This document shows positions 1-5,650 of a DNA stretch of 10,818 bases, piece after piece. The stretch is from contig JAGDBE010000200.1 in the NCBI GenBank assembly GCA_017959195.1, forward strand, positions 1 to 10,818, written 5' to 3'. Origin of the DNA: Clostridia bacterium (GTDB lineage: Bacteria; Bacillota; Clostridia; Oscillospirales; CAG-382). A program made the position numbers and the translations under genes. Each line of letters begins with the position of its first letter. The first letter of the stretch is position 1. Below the pieces are notes generated by a model. It made no database searches. It had not been told where the DNA came from and saw nothing but the letters and a program-made list of their open reading frames with translations.

Positions 1-156
1 CGGTCGAGCCGCGAATAGAACTCGGTCTCGTCGGCGGAGAGGTAGGCGATACGCGGCATGTTGATCGTCACGACGCCGACGGAACCGGTGCTCTCGCCGC
101 TGCCGAAGTAGCCGCCGCTCTTTTTGCGCAGTTCGCGCAGATCAAGACGCAAACGG
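1..156 (-). CDS. Inverted partial nrdD fragment (contig-edge chimera)
   Basis: Read on the minus strand, this stretch gives about 51 residues beginning RLRLDLRELRKKSGGYFGSG and continuing through a VGVVTINMPRIAY motif. By eye it matches the main NrdD copy of this window (coded at about 328-480, plus strand) at 44 of 51 residues. It is a fragment of class III ribonucleotide reductase, open at the window edge and lacking start, stop and catalytic C-terminus. Codon use differs from the main copy: Arg is CGC/CGT/CGG here and mostly AGA there, and third positions are richer in G and C, so it seems to come from a related but different genome. Its upstream end meets the main nrdD head to head. The most likely explanation is a chimeric assembly end; a real inverted duplication is less likely because the copies have diverged. 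Confidence 0.75.
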
Positions 157-1567
157 ACGCGGATTCCAGTACCCCATTCCTACGTATTCGATTACGCGCG
201 ACTTCGACTGGTCGGAGACGGAAAACAACAAGCTTCTTTTTGAAATGACGAGCAAATACGGCACGCCGTACTTCTCAAACTACATCAACAGCGATATGGA
301 ACCGAGCGACGTGCGCTCGATGTGCTGCCGTCTGAGACTTGACCTGAGAGAACTCAGAAAGAAATCCGGCGGCTTCTTCGGAAGCGGCGAAAGCACCGGT
401 TCTGTGGGAGTCGTTACGATAAACATGCCGAGAATTGCTTATCTTTCGGCAAATGAAGAAGAATACTTTGACAGACTCAACCACATGCTCGACATCGCGG
501 CGCGTTCGCTCAAAGTAAAGAGAACGGTTATAACAAAGCTCCTCGAAGAAGGACTTTACCCCTACACCAAACGTTATCTCGGCACGTTCGAGAACCACTT
601 CTCGACGATAGGCCTTGTCGGTATGAACGAAGTCTGCCTCAACGCCGCGTGGATCAAAAAGGACCTGACCAACAAGGAAGCTCAGGAATTCACGAAGAAG
701 ACACTCAACCACATGAGAGAGCGTCTCTCCGACTACCAGGAAAAATACGGCGACCTCTACAACCTCGAAGCTACTCCCGCCGAATCCACGGCTTACAGAC
801 TTGCAAAGCATGACAAGAAGCGCTTCCCCGACATCATCACCGCAGGTTCCATGGACGGAGCTCCCTACTACACCAACAGTTCGCATCTTCCCGTTGGTTA
901 CACCGAAGACGTATTCTCGGCGCTTGAAATTCAGGACGACCTTCAGACGCTCTACACCTCGGGAACGGTATTCCACGCGTTCCTCGGCGAAAAACTTCCC
1001 GACTGGAAGGCGGCTGCAAATCTCGTAAGAAAGATTGCCGAAAACCACAAGCTTCCTTATTACACACTTTCACCCACATATTCCGTATGTCCCGAACACG
1101 GCTACATCTCAGGCGAAGTTTACACCTGCCCGAAGTGCGGAAGAACGACCGAAGTTTACAGCCGTATCACCGGTTACTACCGTCCCGTACAGAACTGGAA
1201 CGCCGGCAAGACAGCGGAATTTAAGGACAGAAAGGTTTACAACCTCTCAAACAGCCACTTGAAAGCGTCCCACGCAATTGACGCAGAGCCGAAGGCGCCC
1301 GAAGCGTCAGCTCCGGCTGCAGAAGCGGGCGCAAGCACGTTCGTAAGCCAGAGCTCAAACATTCTGTTTACGACAAAGACCTGCCCCAACTGCAAGGTTG
1401 CAAACGCGCTTCTCGAAAAGGCGGGCGTCGACTTTGAAAAGCTCTACGTTGAGGACAACAAGGACCTTGCGATGTCATACGGCTTCAAACAGGTTCCGGC
1501 GTTCATCACGACGAGCGGAGAGCAGTTCGTGGGAGTTCCCGAAATTAAAACCTATCTTTCAAAATAA
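146..1567 (+). CDS. nrdD: Anaerobic (class III) ribonucleoside-triphosphate reductase with C-terminal redoxin domain, 5'-truncated
   Basis: This is the glycyl-radical enzyme that reduces ribonucleotides to deoxyribonucleotides in anaerobes. The frame is clearly NrdD from about base 146 (DANGRGFQYPIPTYSITRDF), so the Met at 245 is internal and the N-terminal part, including any ATP cone, is missing. Numbered from that Met, MCCRL is at 26-30, VVTINMPRIAY at 56-66, NEVCLN at 128-133 with a candidate radical Cys131, a zinc-site-like CPxH...CPxC at 282-298, and glycyl-radical motif RITGYYRP with Gly310. After the usual end of NrdD comes an Ala/Pro-rich linker (about 345-370), then a glutaredoxin/thioredoxin-like domain (372-440) with CPNC at 380-383 and the conserved Pro of QVPAF at 418. 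Known class III subtypes use either formate or a thiol redoxin as reductant; the fusion and the trxB-like neighbour favour the redoxin type (inference). No activase gene nrdG is seen here. Confidence 0.93.
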   Translation, partial: DANGRGFQYPIPTYSITRDFDWSETENNKLLFEMTSKYGTPYFSNYINSDMEPSDVRSMCCRLRLDLRELRKKSGGFFGSGESTGSVGVVTINMPRIAYLSANEEEYFDRLNHMLDIAARSLKVKRTVITKLLEEGLYPYTKRYLGTFENHFSTIGLVGMNEVCLNAAWIKKDLTNKEAQEFTKKTLNHMRERLSDYQEKYGDLYNLEATPAESTAYRLAKHDKKRFPDIITAGSMDGAPYYTNSSHLPVGYTEDVFSALEIQDDLQTLYTSGTVFHAFLGEKLPDWKAAANLVRKIAENHKLPYYTLSPTYSVCPEHGYISGEVYTCPKCGRTTEVYSRITGYYRPVQNWNAGKTAEFKDRKVYNLSNSHLKASHAIDAEPKAPEASAPAAEAGASTFVSQSSNILFTTKTCPNCKVANALLEKAGVDFEKLYVEDNKDLAMSYGFKQVPAFITTSGEQFVGVPEIKTYLSK

Positions 1568-1587
1568 GATTTTAATCTGAAAATACG

Positions 1588-1616
1588 TTTAAGCCGCACG
1601 TAATGTGCGGCTTAAA
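1588..1616. other. Stem-loop between nrdD and trxB
   Basis: A perfect 12-bp inverted repeat (TTTAAGCCGCAC / GTGCGGCTTAAA) with a 5-base loop lies between the nrdD stop and the trxB start. It is not followed by a run of T on the plus strand, so it is a poor intrinsic terminator. It could be a weak attenuator, an mRNA-stability hairpin or a processing site within an nrdD-trxB transcript. No convincing promoter was seen in the 81-base gap. Confidence 0.55.
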
Positions 1617-1648
1617 TATAACAAATTACCGAAAGGACTTCAAAAACC

Positions 1649-2563
1649 ATGTCTGAAATATACGATATCATCATTGTCGGAGCGGGACCTGCGGGACTTA
1701 CGTCCGCGATATATGCGCGCCGTGCGGGAAAAAACGTCCTCGTTTTAGAGAAATCCGCCTTCGGCGGTCAGATAACCTTCTCCCCGAAAATCGAAAATTA
1801 CCCGGGATTTCAAAGCATAGGCGGTGCCGAGCTTGCCGACAAGCTTGTCGAGCAAGCTCTTGAGCAGGGCGCGGCCATTGACATTGAAGAAGTCCTCGAC
1901 GTGCAAAAGGAAGATAATTTATTCAAGGTTATCACCGATTTCGGCGAGCATTTATGCCGCGCCCTGATAATTGCGACGGGCGCAAAGCACCGCCATCTCG
2001 GAGTTCCCGGCGAAGAAGAGCTTATCGGAAAAGGTATCAGCTTCTGCGCGCTATGCGACGGCGCGTTTTACGCAGGAAAAGACGTTTGTTTAATAGGCGG
2101 CGGAAACTCCGCGCTTCAGGAGGCGCTGCTTCTTTCTGAAACGTCGGAAAAAGTCCTTATAATACAGAATCTTGCCGATTTTACGGGCGAAAAGAAGCTT
2201 TCCGACCTCGTAAAATCCAAATCTAACGTCGAATATATCTTCTCCACGACGGTACAGAAGTTTTTCAAGGAAGACGGAAGCGAAAAAATATACGCCGTCA
2301 TCAAAAATGAAGATACCGGCGAGGAAAAAACGATTTGCGCCGACGGCTTTTTCGAGGCAATCGGCCTTATTCCCGACAACAAGCCGTTTGAAAAGCTTAT
2401 CGACCTTTCGAAAGGGTACGTTTTGTCTGACGAAAAGTGCGTAACGAGCGTGCCGGGCGTTTTCGTTGCAGGCGACTGCCGCACAAAGAGCATTCGTCAG
2501 ATAGTTACCGCAATGTCGGACGGCGCGACCGCCGCGCTTGCGGCATGCGATTATTTATCGTAA
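1649..2563 (+). CDS. trxB: Thioredoxin-disulfide reductase-like flavoprotein
   Basis: A 304-residue low-molecular-weight thioredoxin reductase homologue of normal length, which would pass electrons from a donor via FAD to a CxxC redoxin. The FAD-binding GAGPAGLTSAIYA is at 11-23, the redox-active CALC at 133-136 (the family usually has CATC), the second Rossmann motif GGGNSA at 150-155 and the C-terminal FAD motif GDCR...RQ at 275-284. The HRRxxxR motif that binds the NADPH 2'-phosphate is replaced by QNLADFTGE from 173. The electron donor may therefore not be NADPH; NADH or a ferredoxin-type donor are alternatives (inference). AAAGGA at 1632-1637 precedes the ATG. It lies 81 bases after nrdD-redoxin on the same strand, so its likely partner is that fused redoxin domain, although general thioredoxin reduction is also possible. 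Confidence 0.92.
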   Translation: MSEIYDIIIVGAGPAGLTSAIYARRAGKNVLVLEKSAFGGQITFSPKIENYPGFQSIGGAELADKLVEQALEQGAAIDIEEVLDVQKEDNLFKVITDFGEHLCRALIIATGAKHRHLGVPGEEELIGKGISFCALCDGAFYAGKDVCLIGGGNSALQEALLLSETSEKVLIIQNLADFTGEKKLSDLVKSKSNVEYIFSTTVQKFFKEDGSEKIYAVIKNEDTGEEKTICADGFFEAIGLIPDNKPFEKLIDLSKGYVLSDEKCVTSVPGVFVAGDCRTKSIRQIVTAMSDGATAALAACDYLS

Positions 2564-2572
2564 AAAATGCAG

Positions 2573-2611
2573 AAAAAAAGCGGATAAATCGCTGATTTAT
2601 CCGCTTTTTTT
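2573..2611. terminator. Bidirectional intrinsic terminator, trxB / obgE
   Basis: An 11-bp stem (GCGGATAAATC / GATTTATCCGC) with a 3-base loop is flanked by seven A on the left and seven T on the right. It therefore acts as a hairpin plus U-tract in both directions. It starts ten bases after the trxB stop and lies five bases past the obgE stop on the opposite strand, so it separates the two convergent units. Confidence 0.93.
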
Positions 2612-2615
2612 ATTT

Positions 2616-3896
2616 TTATTTATAGTAATCAAATTCCGCGCCGTAAATACTTACGGTATCGCCGTCTTTTATTCCCTTTTCTTCAAGCGCGGCGATGACT
2701 CCGGTGTTTTTCAGCACTTTCTGGAAATACGCGACTGATTCGTAGTCGCCGAAGTTTATGGAATTTATGACGTTTACGAGTCTTTCCGCTTCGACGTGGT
2801 AAACGCCGTTTACGTTTGTAATTTTAATCTCGTCTTCGTCAAATTCTCTCTCTTCGTCGATTACCGTCTCCGGTTCGTATATTTTTATGGGCGGCAGGTT
2901 CTGAAGCTCCTTTGAAACAAGTTCTTTGAGCTCATCGGTGCCCTCTCCTATCGCCGCGCACATAAATACTATCGGAATACCGCTTTTTTTCGCGTATTTT
3001 TCGAGTTTTTCGCGCGTTTCGGCGCTCGTCATATCCATTTTGTTTGCGGCGATGATTCTCGGTCTCGACGCAAGCTCGGGACTGTACTTTTCAAGCTCCT
3101 CATTGATGACTTTTAAGTCGTCAAGCGGGTCTCTGCCCTCTATTCCCGACGCGTCGACCACGTTCACGATAAGGCGGCATCTCTCTATGTGCTTCAAAAA
3201 CCTGTGTCCCAATCCTTCGCCTTCCGACGCGCCCTCTATAAGTCCGGGAATGTCCGCAATAACGTATCCGCCCGCTTTGGCGTCAACCACGCCGAGTACG
3301 GGGGAAAGCGTTGTAAAGTGATATTCCGCGATTTTCGGTCTTGCGGCGCTTATCATGGAAATTATCGTCGATTTGCCTGCGCTCGGCATTCCGACGAGTC
3401 CCGCGTCGGCGAGCATTTTAAGCTCCAGCTCGACTTCGAGTTCCTTACCCTTGATTCCGCTTTTTGCAAAATTCGGGGTCTGTCTTGTGGGCGTTGCGAA
3501 ATGCGTGTTTCCGAATCCGCCCTTGCCGCCCTTCAATATGACGTATTTCCCCGTTTCGGCGACGTCTTCGTCTGACATGTCCTTTATGATTTTGCCGCTT
3601 TCGGCGTCTTTGATTATTGTTCCGGGAGGAACGGGAATTTCGAGATTTTCCGCATTTTTGCCGTGGAACCTCGAGCCCATGCCGTTCTGTCCGTTTTCGG
3701 CAACGAACTTTCTTCTGTATTTGAAGTTGAGCAGCGTGTTCTGCCCCTCGTCAATCGAGAAAATTATGTCTCCGCCTTTACCGCCGTCGCCGCCGTCGGG
3801 TCCGCCGTGCGATATATACTTCTCGCGTCTGAAAGATACGCTTCCGTTTCCGCCGTCGCCGGCTTTGATATATATTTTTACTTTATCGATAAACAC
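2616..3896 (-). CDS. obgE: GTPase Obg/CgtA
   Basis: A 426-residue Obg GTPase, an essential factor in late 50S ribosome assembly and stress signalling. The Gly-rich Obg fold covers about 1-160 (KAGDGGNGS, GGPDGGDGGKGG). The GTPase domain follows with G1 GMPSAGKS at 169-176, switch I TTLSP at 195-199, G3 DIPG at 215-218, NKMD at 285-288 and a CAAIGEG G5-like loop at about 313-319. A C-terminal OCT domain covers about 355-424, a layout usual for Bacillota. The start is GTG: MFIDKVKIYIKAGDGG is the classical Obg N-terminus, and GGGGAG (3900-3905) and GAGG (3907-3910) lie just upstream. It is the last gene after rplU, prp and rpmA, a common arrangement, but a terminator-like hairpin separates it from rpmA, so its dose is probably set by read-through. 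Confidence 0.97.
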   Translation of the reverse strand: MFIDKVKIYIKAGDGGNGSVSFRREKYISHGGPDGGDGGKGGDIIFSIDEGQNTLLNFKYRRKFVAENGQNGMGSRFHGKNAENLEIPVPPGTIIKDAESGKIIKDMSDEDVAETGKYVILKGGKGGFGNTHFATPTRQTPNFAKSGIKGKELEVELELKMLADAGLVGMPSAGKSTIISMISAARPKIAEYHFTTLSPVLGVVDAKAGGYVIADIPGLIEGASEGEGLGHRFLKHIERCRLIVNVVDASGIEGRDPLDDLKVINEELEKYSPELASRPRIIAANKMDMTSAETREKLEKYAKKSGIPIVFMCAAIGEGTDELKELVSKELQNLPPIKIYEPETVIDEEREFDEDEIKITNVNGVYHVEAERLVNVINSINFGDYESVAYFQKVLKNTGVIAALEEKGIKDGDTVSIYGAEFDYYK

Positions 3897-3934
3897 AGTC
3901 TCCCCGCCTCTTTTCGCAAATACTTAAATATAAC

Positions 3935-3961
3935 AAAAAAGGTTGTCGCAGGACAACCTTT
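3935..3961 (-). terminator. Terminator or attenuator between rpmA and obgE
   Basis: On the minus strand AAAGGTTGTC and GACAACCTTT form a 10-bp stem with a 4-base loop, followed directly by a T run (the A run at 3935-3940 on plus). It lies about 20 bases past the rpmA stop and about 40 before the obgE start. With no clear promoter for obgE in the gap, partial termination that lowers obgE relative to the ribosomal proteins is the likely role. Confidence 0.85.
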
Positions 3962-3982
3962 CCGTCTGATTTCTGAAAGGCC

Positions 3983-4261
3983 TTACGCCTCGTAAACGCT
4001 CACGCGTTTTCTTCCGCCGGCCATCGGTTCAAACTTAACTTTTCCTTCCGTAAGCGCAAACAACGTATCGTCTCTGCCTATTCCCACGTTCTTACCGGGA
4101 TGAATATGCGTTCCGCGCTGTCTGAGGATAATATTACCGGGAACAACCGGCTGTCCGTCGGCCTTTTTAACGCCAAGGCGCTTCGACTGAGAGTCGCGTC
4201 CGTTCTTTGTGGAGCCCACGCCTTTTTTATGTGCGAAAAACTGCAAACCTAATCTTAACAT
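3983..4261 (-). CDS. rpmA: 50S ribosomal protein L27, with cleavable N-terminal extension
   Basis: A 92-residue L27, the protein whose N-terminus reaches toward the peptidyl-transferase centre. The start MLRLGLQFFAHKKG carries the Bacillota-type extension; by analogy with Staphylococcus L27 it should be cut after LQFF (residue 9) to expose AHKKG. The body has the conserved STKNGRDS, KRLGVKKADGQ, ILRQRGT and PGKNVGIGRDDTLFA segments. A longer reading frame extends upstream, but the ATG at 4259-4261 is preceded by an excellent GGAGGTG (4267-4273), which sits in the end of prp. Only two bases separate the prp stop from this start, so the two are probably translationally coupled, which suits a protease and its substrate. 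Confidence 0.97.
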   Translation of the reverse strand: MLRLGLQFFAHKKGVGSTKNGRDSQSKRLGVKKADGQPVVPGNIILRQRGTHIHPGKNVGIGRDDTLFALTEGKVKFEPMAGGRKRVSVYEA

Positions 4262-4263
4262 TA

Positions 4264-4587
4264 TTACACCTCCGTCAATATACACTTCAAATAATCCGGA
4301 TACTCCGAAGATATGTCTTTTATATATCTGCAATATCCGTCAAGCACTGCGTTTATTATGTCGGTTTTGTCTTTATCATTTACCGTACAATTAACGTATG
4401 CTTTCTTTTTGTCGATGTCTAAACTGAAATCGACCGAAAAACGCTCGAGAATATCAATAATCAGTTCCGTCGCAGACGAAACCGACGCGCACACGATATC
4501 TTCTCCCTCTTTTGCAAAGCCTGAGTGTCCGCTGCATTCAAAGGATTTATATCCGATACCGTCTTTCAATATTCGTACCGTCGTCAT
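4264..4587 (-). CDS. prp: Ribosomal-processing cysteine protease Prp (YsxB family)
   Basis: A 107-residue Prp/YsxB-family protein. In Staphylococcus aureus this cysteine protease removes the N-terminal extension of L27 before ribosome assembly. The conserved GHSGFAKEGEDIVCASVSS supplies the catalytic His (residue 21) and Cys (residue 33), at the expected 12-residue spacing. The rest of the small alpha/beta fold is poorly conserved, as usual. It sits between rplU (five bases away) and rpmA (two bases away), the standard order in Bacillota, and the LQFFAHKKG site in the neighbouring L27 is its expected substrate. Only a weak Shine-Dalgarno site is visible before the ATG, so translation may depend on coupling to rplU. 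Confidence 0.93.
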   Translation of the reverse strand: MTTVRILKDGIGYKSFECSGHSGFAKEGEDIVCASVSSATELIIDILERFSVDFSLDIDKKKAYVNCTVNDKDKTDIINAVLDGYCRYIKDISSEYPDYLKCILTEV

Positions 4588-4592
4588 GGTTT

Positions 4593-4898
4593 TTAACCGA
4601 TCTTGTCGATCTGTACTTTAGAATAGGGCTGTCTGTGTCCCTGCTTCTTCTTTTCGTTTTTCTTCGACTTATACTTGAACACAACGATTTTCTTCGATTT
4701 TGCGTTCTTCAATACCGTACCTGCGACTTTGCAGCCGTCAACGTACGGTGTACCTGTTTTAAGTCCGCTTTCGTCGGAAATTGCAACAACGTCGAATTCA
4801 ACTTTTGCATTTTCTTCGATACCGAGTTTTTCAACAAAGATTACGTCGCCCTCGGATACCTTATACTGCTTTCCGCCTGTTTCTATAACCGCGTACAC
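4593..4898 (-). CDS. rplU: 50S ribosomal protein L21
   Basis: A 101-residue L21, a 23S-rRNA-binding protein of the large subunit. The family N-terminus YAVIETGGKQYKVSEGD and the basic C-terminal KYKSKKNEKKKQGHRQPY signature are both present. I chose the GTG at 4896-4898 over the upstream GTG at 4905-4907 because L21 normally begins MYAVI, and because AGAGG at 4907-4911 sits eight bases before the lower GTG while overlapping the upper one. It is the first gene of the operon, under a consensus promoter with a roughly 90-base structured leader, where autoregulation is plausible. Confidence 0.96.
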   Translation of the reverse strand: MYAVIETGGKQYKVSEGDVIFVEKLGIEENAKVEFDVVAISDESGLKTGTPYVDGCKVAGTVLKNAKSKKIVVFKYKSKKNEKKKQGHRQPYSKVQIDKIG

Positions 4899-4990
4899 GA
4901 AAAGCACCTCTCTTTCTCATAAGACTCGCTGATTCCGGGTTTTTACGACCACGAAAAATGGGCATAAAATTAAGACCCGCTTCAAGCGGC
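4899..4990 (-). promoter_or_regulatory. Structured 5' leader of rplU (L21-leader-like)
   Basis: This is the untranslated leader expected between the promoter start point and the rplU GTG. It holds a small hairpin CCGC-TTGAA-GCGG at the 5' end (4977-4989). Its ACCCG complement (4975-4979) can pair instead with CGGGT at 4936-4940, and a local TTTT/AAAA stem lies at 4941-4958. Bacillota rplU genes often carry an L21 leader motif, and the position and length fit, but I cannot run a covariance model here. Confidence 0.5.
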
Positions 4991-4996
4991 ATTACG

Positions 4997-5025
4997 ATTA
5001 TAACACCTAAATATGCCTTTGTCAA
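4997..5025 (-). promoter_or_regulatory. Sigma-A promoter of the rplU-prp-rpmA-obgE operon
   Basis: On the minus strand there is a TTGACA (-35, 5020-5025), a 17-base spacer and TATAAT (-10, 4997-5002), a perfect consensus. Transcription should start near 4990. Confidence 0.95.
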
Positions 5026-5098
5026 GGTTTTTTTACAAAAAATTACGCAATTTAATAAATAATTATGAAAAAATATGATAAAAATGCGTAAAAATCAC
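5026..5098. other. AT-rich spacer between two divergent ribosomal promoters
   Basis: This strongly A+T-rich stretch lies between the -35 boxes of the rplU and rpmG promoters, in a gene-free gap of 342 bases (4899-5240) otherwise filled by the promoters and leaders. It contains a 7-bp inverted repeat, TTACGCA at 5043-5049 and TGCGTAA at 5085-5091, about 42 bases centre to centre. A/T tracts here could act as UP elements for both promoters. No open reading frame is convincing. Confidence 0.6.
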
Positions 5099-5127
5099 TT
5101 GACAAACGCCCGTATTTATGGTAGAAT
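5099..5127 (+). promoter_or_regulatory. Sigma-A promoter of the rpmG-secE-nusG-rplK-rplA operon
   Basis: There is a TTGACA at 5099-5104, a 17-base spacer and TAGAAT at 5122-5127, one mismatch from full consensus. The start point is expected near 5134. It is arranged back to back with the rplU promoter. Confidence 0.93.
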
Positions 5128-5133
5128 GTTCTC

Positions 5134-5240
5134 ACCTCTGTTGGAGGATTTTTTGTTGCGCGCATTTTTATGCGTGTTTGCAGACTTTTCCTCCATGTCG
5201 AGGGAGGTAAAACATTCATATTTACCGGGAGGTGTACAAC
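5134..5240 (+). promoter_or_regulatory. Structured 5' leader of rpmG
   Basis: The roughly 107-base leader contains three possible hairpins: a short CCTC/GAGG stem followed by a six-T run near 5136-5153, an 8-bp stem with two G-U pairs at 5158-5177 (TTTT loop), and CCTCC/GGAGG at 5190-5207. GGAGGA in the first can also pair with the CCTCC of the third, so alternative folds exist. The rpmG Shine-Dalgarno site GGGAGGTG is at 5227-5234; the third hairpin holds a second SD-like GGGAGGT. This suggests, but does not prove, leader-based control. Confidence 0.4.
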
Positions 5241-5390
5241 ATGAGAGTGAAAATAACACTCGTTTGCAGCGAATGCAAACAAAGAAATTATGACTCTACA
5301 AAAAACAAGAAGAACGACCCTGACCGTCTTGAAATGAAAAAGTACTGCAGGTTCTGTCGTAAACACACCCTTCACAAGGAATCAAAGTAA
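5241..5390 (+). CDS. rpmG: 50S ribosomal protein L33
   Basis: A 49-residue L33, a small protein of the large subunit. It starts MRVKITLVCSECKQRNY and has two CxxC pairs (CSEC at 9-12 and CRFC near 36-39), so it is the zinc-binding (C+) form. The basic middle KNKKNDPDRLEMKKYC is typical of the family. A strong GGGAGGTG lies seven bases before the ATG. It is first in the operon, 25 bases ahead of secE; rpmG-secE-nusG is the standard order in many Bacillota. Confidence 0.97.
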   Translation: MRVKITLVCSECKQRNYDSTKNKKNDPDRLEMKKYCRFCRKHTLHKESK

Positions 5391-5415
5391 TTTTGGTGTT
5401 AAGGAGGATTAAATT

Positions 5416-5637
5416 ATGGCAGATGCAGTAAAGAAAGAAAAGAAGCAATCAAGAATCGTCAAATTCTTCAAGGATTACAAGAGCGAATTCAAGAAAATCG
5501 TTTGGCCGGCAAAAGAAGCTACAGCTAAAATGAGCATCGTTGTTATCATCGCAATCGTAATCACAAGTGTAGCTGTTTTCCTGCTCGACACAGGTTTTTC
5601 TTCAGCTTTCACGGCGCTCGGAAACCTTGTAGGTTAA
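5416..5637 (+). CDS. secE: Preprotein translocase subunit SecE
   Basis: A 73-residue single-pass SecE, which clamps SecY in the Sec translocon. The basic N-terminus is followed by the conserved amphipathic segment EFKKIVWPAKEATAK (about 24-38) and one membrane helix (about 40-58, rich in I, V and A). This is the short bacterial form with one transmembrane segment, as in Bacillus, not the three-helix E. coli form. AAGGAGGA precedes the ATG. It lies between rpmG and nusG; its TAA overlaps the nusG Shine-Dalgarno site, so coupling with nusG is likely. Confidence 0.96.
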   Translation: MADAVKKEKKQSRIVKFFKDYKSEFKKIVWPAKEATAKMSIVVIIAIVITSVAVFLLDTGFSSAFTALGNLVG

Positions 5638-5650
5638 AGGAGTTTTGAAG

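Noticed and set aside
245..247. ATG at 245 as the nrdD start
   Set aside because: The same frame upstream (about 146-244) encodes conserved NrdD sequence (NGRGFQYPIPTYSIT), so this Met is internal to a truncated gene.
275..1048. 257-codon minus-strand frame opposite nrdD
   Set aside because: Cys/Val/Phe-rich composition, no family resemblance, and fully antisense to a clear NrdD; a shadow frame.
1588..1616. Intrinsic terminator after nrdD
   Set aside because: The hairpin is perfect, but no T tract follows on the plus strand, so I list it only as a stem-loop.
2926..3995. Several plus-strand frames opposite obgE
   Set aside because: Ser/Pro/Phe-rich translations with no recognisable domain, antisense to an intact Obg GTPase.
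4262..4333. 24-codon N-terminal extension of the rpmA frame
   Set aside because: It overlaps prp, does not resemble L27, and a strong GGAGGTG selects the internal ATG at 4259-4261.
5052..5375. 107-codon minus-strand frame across the rpmG leader and gene
   Set aside because: Covers the divergent promoter region and is antisense to L33; no family features.
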